Below are positions 38,501-46,843 of a stretch of DNA of 64,000 nt, in pieces (position 1 is the stretch's first letter; the number at the start of each line of letters is the position of its first letter). The notes under the pieces were generated by a model. The model did no database searches, had not been told where the DNA came from, and saw only the letters and a list, made by a program, of their open reading frames with translations. The DNA comes from Synechococcus sp. UW140 (GTDB lineage: Bacteria; Cyanobacteriota; Cyanobacteriia; PCC-6307; Cyanobiaceae): the NCBI GenBank assembly GCA_945875915.1, contig CAMCMT010000004.1, forward strand, positions 41,178 through 105,177, written 5' to 3'. A program made the position numbers and the translations under genes.

Positions 38501-41500
38501 TGCCATCAGCGGCCCCCTGGCCCCAGTTGCGGCAGGCGATCGCAGTCCCAAGCGGCTGGATCTGCCGCCCGGCCGCATCCACTACCAGGTGAACCTGGAC
38601 CCGAGCCAGCAGGCCGACCTGGCCGACCATGCCATCCGCAATCAACCCGTCTTCCCGGCTGCCGGTTTCCTGGTTTTAGCGGCCCAGGTGGCCGTCGAAG
38701 AGGGCCTAGCCCTGAGCTTTGGCCCCCTCAGCCTGGAGCGCCCCCTTCGCCTGGGAGAAGGCCCCAGGCAGCTGCAATTGGTGCTGGAGGAGGGAACGCT
38801 GTCCTTCTACAGCAGCAATCCTGCCGAGCGGGCAGCCGGCTGGATCAACCATGGTCACCTCGGCCTGGCCCAGGCGCCTAGCTCGGCGGGAGTGCTCCCA
38901 CAGGGGGGCGCCCCCTTCTCGCCAAGCCTGGCCCCAGAGGACGCCGAAACCCTTGATACCGCTGACTTCTACAAAGCCCTATCCCTCTGCGGCCTCAATT
39001 ACGGTCCCCGCTTTCAGGCCCTCCACCAGATGCAATGCCAAGGCGGCCGGGCCTGGGCTGAGTTGGTATGCCCCGCCGGTGGCGGCGCCGAAGGCCTGCT
39101 GGACAGTTGCTTCCAGCTGGTGGCCGCCAGCCTGGATCCGGCGGCCGCCGGCGGCCAGCTCTTCCTGCCCGTGGGCCTCGAGGGCCTGGCCCTGGCGCCG
39201 GGGAACTGGCCCGGGAGGTTGAGCTGCGAGGTGAGACTGCAAGCCAACCCCGAGCCAGCCCAGGTGCAGGCCGACCTGATCTGGCATGCCAATGGCCAAC
39301 TGCTGGGCTGGATACGGGGCTTCCGCCTGCGCCGCCTGCCGCGCCAGGTTGTGGACTGGATGTTTCCCGCAGCCCAGCGGCCCCCCCCCGATCCGGCGCT
39401 CGATCCGGCCAGCTGGCTGATCCAGAGCCACTGGGAACCGCTGGGCCTAGATCCGCTGGAAACCGTTGCAGTCCCTCAGTCGCCCTCAGCCAGGCGACTA
39501 GCTTCACCACTGCTGGATCGGCCCCTGCTGATCGGCGCGGGCCAGCACCAGGGCGAAGCCTTTGGGGCCTGGGCCAGCGCCCAGGGCCACCCGCCCTGGC
39601 GCCTTGGCTTTGGCGACCCCCTTCCCGCCAGCAGCGGGCCAGTGCTGGTCTGGCCAGATCCGAACGCCACCGAGCCCCTGGCTTTGGCCAAGCAGCTCCT
39701 AGCTCTGGTGCAGCAGCTCCACAACCCTGGACAGCAAACCCCCAAGGACTCCGACAACGCACAAGCAGATCAGGCAACGGGCTCTGGCGCCCCAGACCGC
39801 CGCGAACCCCGGCCCCTGTGGCTAGTGCTGGAGGGCGACAGCGCCTCGACCGGGGTGCTGGCGGGCTTTGCCCAAACAGCCGCCCTGGAAACCCCCCAGC
39901 TGGCCTGGACCCAATTGCATATGGCCAACGATCCCCAACAGCAGCCCCAGGCCGGCGACTGGGGCCAGCTCTGGGCCCAGGCTGGGTCGGAAGCAAATCT
40001 TCTATGGAGGTCGGGCCAGGCCCATGGCCAACGGCTGCGACGGCTGGCGCCTGAACGGTTCCGCATCGTTAGTAACGACCCCGGCCGCCTCGAAGCCCTG
40101 GTGCGCCAACCGCTGGCGCCCACCACCCTGGTCAGTGGCGAGCTGGAGCTGGCCGTGGAGGCCACGGGCCTGAATTTCCGCGATGTACTCAATGCCTTAG
40201 GCCTGCTGGCGGCCTACGGGGAGGAGCTGGGCCTGGCCGAGGGGGCCCAGGTGCCCTTCGGGGGCGAAGCCGTTGGCCGGGTGGTGGCGGTGGGACCCGG
40301 CGTGGATCCGGCCCTGGTCGGCCAGCGGATGCTGGCGGCCCTGGCTGTGGGCAGCCTGGCCAGCCATGTCAACTGCCGCGCCGAGCTCTGCGTCCCCCTG
40401 CCAACCGGGCTCGATAGCGAAACCGGCGCCAGCCTCAGCACGGTCTTCCTCACGGCCCTCTACGGGCTAGAGCACCTGGCCCGGCTCCAGCCGGGGGAAA
40501 CGGTGTTGATCCATGCGGGCGCCGGCGGCGTCGGCCAGGCGGCCCTGCAGGTGGCCCGCCGCTGCGGCGCCCGCATCCTGGCCACTGCCAGTGGGCCCAA
40601 ACAACAGGGCCTGCTCGACCAGGGGGTGGAGGCCGTGTTCGACTCCCGCAGCCTGACCTTTGCCGAGCAGGTGCGCTCCCATACGGGCGGCAAGGGCGTC
40701 GACGTCGTGCTGAACAGCCTCAAGGGGGACTGGGTCGATGCCAGCTTCCAGGCCCTCGCTGGGGGTGGCCGCTTCATCGAACTGGGCAAGATTGAGATCT
40801 GGAGCCGGGCCCAGGCCCAGGAGCGCCGCCCCGATGCGGCCTACCTGCCCTTCGACCTCCTCGAGGTGGCCGCCGCCGAACCCCAACGGATGCGCCAGCT
40901 GCTCATCGATTTTTTGGCAGACCTCGCGCAGGGCAGCTTCCAGCCCATTCCCATCGAGGTGTACCCCATCTCGGCCGTGCCGGACGCCTTCCGGCTCCTG
41001 GCCCAGGCCCGGCACCGGGGCAAGGTTGTGGTGCGCCAGGCGGATCGGCCCGCGCCGCTGGCGATTGCGCCCCAAGCCACCTATCTGATCACAGGCGCCC
41101 TCGGGGGCATTGGCCTGCGCCTAATCGACTGGCTAGTCGAGCGGGGGGCCAGCTCCCTACTGCTGGTCAGCCGCTCGGCCGGGTCCCCCTCGCCTGAGGT
41201 CAAACACCGGCTGGAAGGGCTCGAGGCGCGGGGCATCCGTTGCCAGCGGGTGGCCCTCGATCTGGCTGCCGGCCCAGAAGCCTTAGCGACCACCGTCCTG
41301 GCGGACGCGATCAGGGCCCTGCCCCCCGACCAGCCCCTGCGGGGCCTGTTCCATGCCGCTGGTGTCCTTGAGGACGGCCTGGTCGGCGGACTGACGCCGG
41401 GGCGGCTGGCGGCCGCGCTGGGAGCCAAGCTGGCCGGCTGGCATGTGGTGGAGGCCGCCCTTAAGGCTGCTGAGAAGTGCTCGGCCCAAGCGACGCCTTC

Positions 41501-43454
41501 GCCAGTGAAACCTTGCAATGACCTGGACTTTTCGATCGCCTTTTCATCGCTGGCCTCCCTGCTGGGATCGCCCGGCCAGGCCGCCTACGGGGCCGCCAAT
41601 GGGGGCCTCGATGCCCTCTGCCGCCAGGATTGCGCCGATGGACACGCCCGTGATGGCAAGCCCCTGCGGTTGGCGATCCAATGGGGTCCCTGGGAGGGGG
41701 CGGGCATGGCTGAAGGCAAAACCAGGCGCCTGGAGGGACTGGGCGTAGGACTTCTGCCGGCAGCAGGGGCATTTCAGGCCCTGGAGCTGCTGCTGGAACG
41801 GGGCCAAGGCGGCGTGGTCGCCGTACTCAACAACGATTGGCCGCGCCTACGGAGCCAGGCCAACCCCCGCCAGCGACCCGTGCTGGCCCCCCTGATTCAG
41901 GACGGTGGCGGCGGGACCACGGCAGCGGCCCAAGCAGCGGCGGCCCGGGACGACCTGCTCGCCCGCCTGGCGGCGGCGGCCCCGGGCGAGGCGGTGGCCC
42001 TGGTCACCCGGCTGCTGCAGGGGCGGCTCGGCCAGGTGATGGGCCTGGCTGAGGGGGAAAGCATTGATCCGGGCGAATCCCTGTTCCACCTCGGCCTCGA
42101 TTCGCTGATGGCCGTGGAATTTGCCGCCGGGCTCCAGGCCGACCTGGGCCTCAAGGTGGACTTCGAAGCCCTCGCCGGCGACCCCAGCCTCGAGAGCCTG
42201 GCCGAGCTGCTGCTGGCCGAGTTGCAACCGGAGGGCGCGACCCCCTCCAAATCGGGCCTGGACCTGGGCGCGCTAGCCCAGCTAGATCCGGATTGGCGCA
42301 GGCCTAATCACCAGCTCCTCCCGGGCGGATCCCTGGGAACTCCGGGCGAAGCGATCCTGCTCACCGGCAGCACGGGTTTTCTTGGGGCCTACCTGCTGGC
42401 CGGCCAGCTGCAGCGCTGGCCCGAGCTACGGGTGCGGGCCCTGGTGCGTTGCCCATCGGCGCTGGCGGGGGTGGACCGGATCCGCACCAACCTGGAGCGC
42501 TACGGGCTTTGGCAGCACGGTTGGGAGCAGCGACTGGAGGTGGTGCCAGGCGACCTGGCCCAGCCCCAGTTCGGCCTGGAGCCCCAGGCCTTTGCGGCCC
42601 TGGCCAGGGGCCTGGGCGGGATTCTCCATAACGGCGCCCAACTGAGCCAAATGGCGAGCTACGGCCAACTGGCTCCCGCCAATGTGGGCGGCACCCTCGC
42701 GGTGTTGCGGCTCGCCAGCCTGGATAGGCCCCTGGCAGTGCAATTCATTTCGAGCGTGGCGGTATTTGAGGCCCGGGCCTATCGCAATCGCCTGATCCGG
42801 GAAAGCGATGACCTGGCGGACTGGCGGGGCATCCACCTGGGCTACTCCCAGACCAAGTGGGTCAGTGAAAGGTTGGTGTTGGCCGCCGGGGCGGCGGGCC
42901 TGCCGGTCAGCATCTACCGGCCGCCCCTGATCGGCGGCCATTCCCGCAGCGGCGCCTGGCACCAGGACGACCTGCTGCAGCGGCTGCTGCAGGGGTGCCT
43001 GGAGCTGGGCCTGGCCCCGGACCTGGCCTGGGAACTCGATCTGGTGCCCGTCGATTACGTGGCCGATGCGGTGACCGCCCTGGCCTGGCGCCCGGACGCC
43101 GTGGGCCGGGCCTATCACCTGCACCACCCCGAACCCGTGATGCTGAAGGACCTGCTCGCCCAACTGGTCGAGGGCGGTGCGGCCCTTGAGGTGGTGCCGA
43201 TGGAGCGTTGGCTGGCGGCGATCGAGGCCGATGCCACCAACCCCCTGTACCCGCTGCGGGCCTTTTTCCAGCAGCGCTGGGGCGATGACCAGCTCACCTA
43301 TCCCGAGCTCAACCAACTGGGCCTGCGGGCCCGCCCCAGCGCCGAAGCCACCGTGGCGACCCTGGCGGCCCTGGGGGTGCGCTGCCCAAGCTTCAAGCAG
43401 CTGATCGCCCCCTATGGGATGGCCCTGCTGGGCGCCGGCGCCAGCAGCCGATGA
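35592..43454 (+). CDS. fully reducing type I polyketide synthase with terminal reductase
   Basis: 2620 residues, single module. Order: KS (about 15-450; Cys195 in DTACSSS, His330 in EAHGTGT, His370 in NLGHGE), AT (about 560-900; Ser660 in GHSAGE, SHGFHS as for malonyl-CoA), DH (about 990-1250; His1013, Asp1171), a non-catalytic linker/psi-KR (about 1270-1480), ER (about 1500-1790; HAGAGGVG 1641-1648), KR (about 1825-2060; TGALGGIG 1834, Tyr1999, Asn2003), ACP (Ser2171 in LGLDSLM) and a thioester reductase (about 2250-2610; TGSTGFLG 2258, Tyr2418/Lys2422 in YSQTK). All catalytic residues seen are intact, so the expected product is a saturated chain released as aldehyde or alcohol. There is no methyltransferase, loading domain or thioesterase. 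Start TTG 35592. It overlaps the GT2 gene by 4 bp. A phosphopantetheinyl transferase must come from elsewhere. Confidence 0.95.
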   Translation: MPPPITPSLTLSPTVPSPEPIAIVGIGCRLPGGIGSPQAFWDLLREGRDGITDVPASRWDLGQHFDADPLKPLSQHVRRGGFIEGIDQFDAAFFGISPREALCMDPQQRLLLEVAWRALEHGGQPLDRLRGQAVGVFIGISSLDYSSLLWASSEHYATPDNEPFVLPGNTGCIAANRISYFLDLKGPSFTVDTACSSSLVAVHLACESLWRGESTAALAGGVQALIHPGIQMSFCKAGLLAPDGRCKSFDASADGYVRSEGAGVVLLKSLSEARRCGDPIVALIHGTAVNSDGRSNGMAAPNLKAQIACVRQAFARAGLDPASTQYVEAHGTGTRQGDPIELRALGTVLGEGRPGDQPCRVGSVKTNLGHGETAAGITGLIKAALCIQHRQIPASLHFRTPNPAIDFAGLKLQVQTALEPFPAPEQPAVVGVSSFGFGGTNAHAVLAEAPPAEVGSPGASPLPLQLLTLSARTSNALRATASRYLELLRHQPTLALADLCASANQQRTAFQQRLVCLASDRADLEGQLEAFAGGKAPAKASTGTPQAAHSPLLAVAGRRPGKVAFLISGQGTQERAMARDLYGRHPVFREAFDRAAALADPSLELPLKRVLRPEPGEEQQAAQALQQTAIAQPALFVVGYALSQLWASWGVQPDLLLGHSAGEVLAAHLAGVFDLADGMRLITARGQLMQALPAEGGMVALLAPLEQVQALIASDSSLGVAALNAPRNTVVSGPAGAIGALVERAQDSGIGTARLPVSHGFHSPAMAPMLDAFAQLLAQLRLSPPARALVSSLSGELAGAEVAEPAYWCEQVLGPVRFAQGVATLQAQGARLFVDLGPRPSLVTLARQTLASGPAPGQPTQSQDLLFLPSLVPGLDEWAVILDGLAQLHLRGLAIDWRRFHAPFAQGRVALPGYPFERQRHWWPAGRGQVPGAHRWLDQLGLASLDQGQPGTDAAEPAALSQGPSPHGADAISGPLAPVAAGDRSPKRLDLPPGRIHYQVNLDPSQQADLADHAIRNQPVFPAAGFLVLAAQVAVEEGLALSFGPLSLERPLRLGEGPRQLQLVLEEGTLSFYSSNPAERAAGWINHGHLGLAQAPSSAGVLPQGGAPFSPSLAPEDAETLDTADFYKALSLCGLNYGPRFQALHQMQCQGGRAWAELVCPAGGGAEGLLDSCFQLVAASLDPAAAGGQLFLPVGLEGLALAPGNWPGRLSCEVRLQANPEPAQVQADLIWHANGQLLGWIRGFRLRRLPRQVVDWMFPAAQRPPPDPALDPASWLIQSHWEPLGLDPLETVAVPQSPSARRLASPLLDRPLLIGAGQHQGEAFGAWASAQGHPPWRLGFGDPLPASSGPVLVWPDPNATEPLALAKQLLALVQQLHNPGQQTPKDSDNAQADQATGSGAPDRREPRPLWLVLEGDSASTGVLAGFAQTAALETPQLAWTQLHMANDPQQQPQAGDWGQLWAQAGSEANLLWRSGQAHGQRLRRLAPERFRIVSNDPGRLEALVRQPLAPTTLVSGELELAVEATGLNFRDVLNALGLLAAYGEELGLAEGAQVPFGGEAVGRVVAVGPGVDPALVGQRMLAALAVGSLASHVNCRAELCVPLPTGLDSETGASLSTVFLTALYGLEHLARLQPGETVLIHAGAGGVGQAALQVARRCGARILATASGPKQQGLLDQGVEAVFDSRSLTFAEQVRSHTGGKGVDVVLNSLKGDWVDASFQALAGGGRFIELGKIEIWSRAQAQERRPDAAYLPFDLLEVAAAEPQRMRQLLIDFLADLAQGSFQPIPIEVYPISAVPDAFRLLAQARHRGKVVVRQADRPAPLAIAPQATYLITGALGGIGLRLIDWLVERGASSLLLVSRSAGSPSPEVKHRLEGLEARGIRCQRVALDLAAGPEALATTVLADAIRALPPDQPLRGLFHAAGVLEDGLVGGLTPGRLAAALGAKLAGWHVVEAALKAAEKCSAQATPSPVKPCNDLDFSIAFSSLASLLGSPGQAAYGAANGGLDALCRQDCADGHARDGKPLRLAIQWGPWEGAGMAEGKTRRLEGLGVGLLPAAGAFQALELLLERGQGGVVAVLNNDWPRLRSQANPRQRPVLAPLIQDGGGGTTAAAQAAAARDDLLARLAAAAPGEAVALVTRLLQGRLGQVMGLAEGESIDPGESLFHLGLDSLMAVEFAAGLQADLGLKVDFEALAGDPSLESLAELLLAELQPEGATPSKSGLDLGALAQLDPDWRRPNHQLLPGGSLGTPGEAILLTGSTGFLGAYLLAGQLQRWPELRVRALVRCPSALAGVDRIRTNLERYGLWQHGWEQRLEVVPGDLAQPQFGLEPQAFAALARGLGGILHNGAQLSQMASYGQLAPANVGGTLAVLRLASLDRPLAVQFISSVAVFEARAYRNRLIRESDDLADWRGIHLGYSQTKWVSERLVLAAGAAGLPVSIYRPPLIGGHSRSGAWHQDDLLQRLLQGCLELGLAPDLAWELDLVPVDYVADAVTALAWRPDAVGRAYHLHHPEPVMLKDLLAQLVEGGAALEVVPMERWLAAIEADATNPLYPLRAFFQQRWGDDQLTYPELNQLGLRARPSAEATVATLAALGVRCPSFKQLIAPYGMALLGAGASSR

Positions 43455-44800
43455 CCCTGACGCCGCTAGCGGCGCCCCCATGGGGGCTAGCGACCATCTC
43501 TGGGGGCTCCATGGGGTTGGACGCGACTGGCGACCTGGCCTCCCAACTGGCGTTAGTCCTGGCCTGGGCCCTGCTCCTCACCTTGAGCGTGCAGACCCTG
43601 CTCACCGGCTGGTTTTATCTGCAAGTGCGCGGCTTGTTGCGTCAGCGCCAACGCTGGCCCGAGGAACCAGCCGACGGCTGGCCGGCAGCGGAGGTGGTGC
43701 TCTGCCTGCGGGGCGCCGATCCCAGCCTGGGAGAGGCTTTGGCAGCCCTCGCCCACCAGCGCTACTTGGGCCCCTGGCGCCTGCAGCTGGTGGTGGATTC
43801 CCAGGCCGATCCGGCCTGGGCTGTGGCGGAAGCGAGCCTGGCAGCCCTGGAGGCCAGGGGCCAGGCCAGTTGGCAGGCAGCCCAGCTGGGGTCCCTGCAG
43901 GGCCGGCCCCAACGGGGCTCCCTCAAAAGCGCTTCTCTACGCCAGGCGTTTGCCCACTTGCATCCCGCCACGGCCCTGGTCGCCCTCGTTGATGCCGATG
44001 CGATCGTCTCGCCCGATTGGCTGGCGGACCTGGCCCGGGCCTGCAGCCAGCCCGGAGTTGGCGCGGTGTCGGGCAATCGCTGGTATCAGCCCCAGAAAGG
44101 CAGCCTGGCCGCTCAGGTAAGGGCCGGCTGGAATGGGGGCGCCCTGGTGCTGATGACCCTGCTCGGGATCCCATGGGGGGGCTCCCTGGCGGTGCGGCGC
44201 CAGGTGATCGATGCCGGCACCTGGAGTGAACGGCTGATCAGCAGCCTCTGTGAAGACACTTCCCTGGTCCAGCCCCTGCGCCAGCTGGGCTGGCGCTACG
44301 ACTTCCGGCCCGAACTGATCGCCCTCGACCAGGACGACAGCCTGGCCTTCTCCGATCTGGCGCCTTGGATCGGCCGGCAATTGCTCACCGCCCGGCTGCA
44401 CCATCCGGCCTGGCCCCTAGTGGCCCTCCATGGCGGCGGCAGCGCCCTGCTGCTCCTCGCTGCCGCCGCCTGGCTGGTGCTGGGCCATTCCAGCCTGCTT
44501 GGCGCAGCCCTCGCTCTCTACGAACTGGGCTGCATGGGTCTCTTGCTAGGGATCGAAGCCACGGCCCTCAGGGCCCTGGCCAGGCCTGGGGGCGAAGCCA
44601 CCCCCCGTGCAATCGCTCCCCTGGGGCGCCGGGCTTGGCAGTGGCTGAAGCACCTGCCCATGACCCAACTCATCTATGCGCTCGCCTTCTGGCATGCCTG
44701 CTGGGATCGCCGGGTGGGTTGGCGCGGCGTCACCTACCGGGTGCTGGGCCACCGCGAGCCTGGCGGACCAGGGGTAGAAGCCCTGGGCTGGGACGAATGA
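43451..44800 (+). CDS. membrane GT2 glycosyltransferase (HglT/ceramide-glucosyltransferase-like)
   Basis: 449 residues. One N-terminal membrane helix, a GT-A catalytic domain, and two or three C-terminal helices. The DxD-type motif is LVALVDADAIVSPDWL, followed by GGSLAVRRQV, SSLCEDTSLVQPLRQLGW (the E-D acid) and a RQLLTARLHH motif that replaces Q-x-x-R-W of ceramide glucosyltransferases. Its ATG overlaps the PKS stop (ATGA), so the two are translationally coupled. The heterocyst enzyme HglT is, to my memory, also of the GT2 sll1377 type; hence glycosylation of the PKS-derived alcohol is the likely role. Confidence 0.82.
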   Translation: MTLTPLAAPPWGLATISGGSMGLDATGDLASQLALVLAWALLLTLSVQTLLTGWFYLQVRGLLRQRQRWPEEPADGWPAAEVVLCLRGADPSLGEALAALAHQRYLGPWRLQLVVDSQADPAWAVAEASLAALEARGQASWQAAQLGSLQGRPQRGSLKSASLRQAFAHLHPATALVALVDADAIVSPDWLADLARACSQPGVGAVSGNRWYQPQKGSLAAQVRAGWNGGALVLMTLLGIPWGGSLAVRRQVIDAGTWSERLISSLCEDTSLVQPLRQLGWRYDFRPELIALDQDDSLAFSDLAPWIGRQLLTARLHHPAWPLVALHGGGSALLLLAAAAWLVLGHSSLLGAALALYELGCMGLLLGIEATALRALARPGGEATPRAIAPLGRRAWQWLKHLPMTQLIYALAFWHACWDRRVGWRGVTYRVLGHREPGGPGVEALGWDE

Positions 44801-44869
44801 CTGAACTGTTCACCAGTCCTCGGGACCAGCTCAAGGGTCGCCAGGACCCGTGTTTAGCCAAGCCCAAGC

Positions 44870-45514
44870 TCACCGGGCCAGCATCAGCCGCCTTAGGACC
44901 ATCATGGATTGGCGCAAGTTGGACTCATTGAGGTCGTCGTAGGTCGGGCGCAAAAAACCTGGCAGGTCGGGCTCTAGGGCGATCTGATGCTCCACAAGCA
45001 CCCCGCCGCGCACCCGGGTCAAGCTCCATTGCCCCTGGAGGCTGAGGATGCGCTCGCCCCGGAGCATCCGATAACGCATCCAACTGGGAGCCCTTTCCTC
45101 CACAGCCAGCACAACCTTGATCGGCAGGCCGAAGGTGGACGGGGCTTGGTAGGTCTGGGCTAGCTCCAGCTGGCTGCCCTGGCGGTTGAGCACCTTCGCC
45201 TGCTTGATGTCGGGCATCAGGCCTGCCATCGCCTCGTAATTGGTCAGCACGGCCCAGGCCCGGGCCTGGGTCACGGGCACCAGCATCCTTGCCCTGTAGT
45301 GGCCCTTGCTGCCCGTCAGCACCGGATCGGCCAGCGCCGCTTGGACCGGCCGATCCGGGCCGCTGTCCTGGGCCAGGAGCTGGGCTAGGGGAGCCAAACT
45401 CAAGCCCACCGCAGCGCCTAGGATTAGGGCCTGATTGAGCAACCCGTGGCAGGGTCTCGCTGGCTTCCTGCCTAACGCCGCGGAGCCCCCCATGACCTTG
45501 CTTTTGCGGCCCAT
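44870..45514 (-). CDS. secreted SRPBCC / START-like lipid-binding protein
   Basis: About 214 residues from ATG 45514 (MGRKSKVMGG), with a signal peptide (LILGAAVGLSLAPLAQLLAQ). The rest follows the polyketide cyclase/SRPBCC pattern: VPVTQARAWAVLTNYEAMAG, DIKQAKVLNRQG, and a long C-terminal helix ESNLRQSMMVLRRLML. These proteins bind hydrophobic ligands. It is the only minus-strand gene in the PKS block, between GT2 and the hydrolase. Frame to 45556 would overlap the divergent gene. Confidence 0.75.
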   Translation of the reverse strand: MGRKSKVMGGSAALGRKPARPCHGLLNQALILGAAVGLSLAPLAQLLAQDSGPDRPVQAALADPVLTGSKGHYRARMLVPVTQARAWAVLTNYEAMAGLMPDIKQAKVLNRQGSQLELAQTYQAPSTFGLPIKVVLAVEERAPSWMRYRMLRGERILSLQGQWSLTRVRGGVLVEHQIALEPDLPGFLRPTYDDLNESNLRQSMMVLRRLMLAR

Positions 45515-45526
45515 CAGGCCATTGTG

Positions 45527-46843
45527 ATGGATTGGGAACCTGGGCAAGATCCCCAAAGCAAGGGCCCCCTAGATCCATTCGTGGCAGCCGCTTCCCCTGC
45601 AGCGGTTTCAAGGCCCCATCCAACCCCCGCCGATCGTGCCGCCGCCGTTGACTGGAGTCCTGGGGCCGCAGCGGGAGAACCCCAACTTGATCTAAAGCGA
45701 AGGCTCTATTTTTTGAGTGGTTTTGATCCCCGCGGCGCCTCTTTCTATTTCCGGCTCTTGAGCCAGGACGTGGAGCGCCACAATGCCAAGACCCTTATTG
45801 GCGAAGGGAAGCCCATCAAGCTCGTCAGACGCATGCAGGAGGGGGATCGACTGGTTAGCCGGTGGCAAATTCAGCGATCCCAACCCAACAGCTCTGGCCC
45901 TTCCACCAGCCACGAAATAGGCTTTTTGCATTGGGATGACATTGCCCGCAGCCACTGGCCCAGGCGCTCGTTAGCCATGGTCGGTGAGATCGCCGAGGTT
46001 TACCGCTGGTACCTGCTGCAAGGCGGCTTGCTGCGGATTGCCCGCCTCTGCCCTGGCGTTGCCCTCTGCGGCGCCTATCCGGGACTCTTTACGGCTCTGG
46101 CGGTGCTGACTGCCTTGCTCGGCGGCGCTGGCCTGGGTTCGCTGACCTACGGGGCCCTTCCAGGGCCACCCCTAGCCCTGGGAGCCGCAGTTTTGGTAGC
46201 CCTGGGCAGCACCTGGCTGCTGCTGCTGGCGGCCTGGAGCTTGGCCGATCGGCTCGGAGTGGTGTGGCTCTGGCGCTCGATCCGCTTCACCCACCGGCTC
46301 GGCCAGGCCCGCGATGGCGACCTGCGCACCCGGGTCCAGGCGTTAGCCCGGCGGATCCTGGAGCTCGAAGCCGAAGCCCCGGCCGAGTCGGTCCTGCTGG
46401 TGGGCCACAGCTCAGGCTCCTTTGTAATGGCCATGCTGGCGGCCGAGCTGCGCCGCCAGGACCCAGCCGCTGCCATGACAAGCCGCTTAAACCTGCTCAG
46501 CTTGGGCCAGAACCTGGCCAACCTGGCTGTCTATCCCGGGGCCCAGGCGTTCCACGCCGATTTGCAGGAGTTGGCCCGAGAGCCCCGCCTGCCCTGGCTC
46601 GATGTCAGCAGCCACGATGACCTCCTCTGTTTCGCTGGCGTCGATCCCTATCGCAGTTGCGACCTAGCGGCTCCAGGGGGCACCGCCTACCCAGCCCTGC
46701 AGCTGGTAGCCCTGGCCCAACCGAGGGGCTGGCTTGATCGGCTGGCCCTGGCGTTTCAGCAGTTTGATCTCCACTTCCGTTACCTGCGCCAGGCCCCTAA
46801 CAGCCACGGCTTTGATCCCCTCAGCCAGCTGCTCAAACCATGA
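45527..46843 (+). CDS. membrane-inserted alpha/beta hydrolase
   Basis: 438 residues. RRLYFLSGFDPRGASFYFRL opens the fold, and LLVGHSSGSFVMAML is a nucleophile elbow (G-H-S-S-G), with a possible acid in LDVSSHDDLLCF. Between them, at about 165-240, two hydrophobic stretches (VALCGAYPGLFTALAVLTAL and PLALGAAVLVALGSTWLLLL) form a membrane hairpin inside the domain. ATG 45527 follows a GTG at 45524. The end overlaps the P450 start by 4 bp, so the products probably work together, perhaps on a membrane lipid. Confidence 0.7.
   Translation: MDWEPGQDPQSKGPLDPFVAAASPAAVSRPHPTPADRAAAVDWSPGAAAGEPQLDLKRRLYFLSGFDPRGASFYFRLLSQDVERHNAKTLIGEGKPIKLVRRMQEGDRLVSRWQIQRSQPNSSGPSTSHEIGFLHWDDIARSHWPRRSLAMVGEIAEVYRWYLLQGGLLRIARLCPGVALCGAYPGLFTALAVLTALLGGAGLGSLTYGALPGPPLALGAAVLVALGSTWLLLLAAWSLADRLGVVWLWRSIRFTHRLGQARDGDLRTRVQALARRILELEAEAPAESVLLVGHSSGSFVMAMLAAELRRQDPAAAMTSRLNLLSLGQNLANLAVYPGAQAFHADLQELAREPRLPWLDVSSHDDLLCFAGVDPYRSCDLAAPGGTAYPALQLVALAQPRGWLDRLALAFQQFDLHFRYLRQAPNSHGFDPLSQLLKP

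Noticed and set aside
38995..40054. Long ORFs on both strands around the PKS linker (333 and 328 aa)
   Set aside because: Arg/Pro/Gly-rich translations in the other frames of the PKS gene; no family features.
35592..43454. PKS as an Ols-type olefin synthase or a PUFA synthase
   Set aside because: There is no fatty acyl-AMP ligase, sulfotransferase or thioesterase (Ols), and no tandem ACPs or double KS (PUFA synthase).
42426..43481. Long minus-strand ORF (351 aa) opposite the PKS reductase domain
   Set aside because: It is antisense to intact catalytic motifs, rich in Gly/Gln/His, and typical of GC-rich shadow frames.
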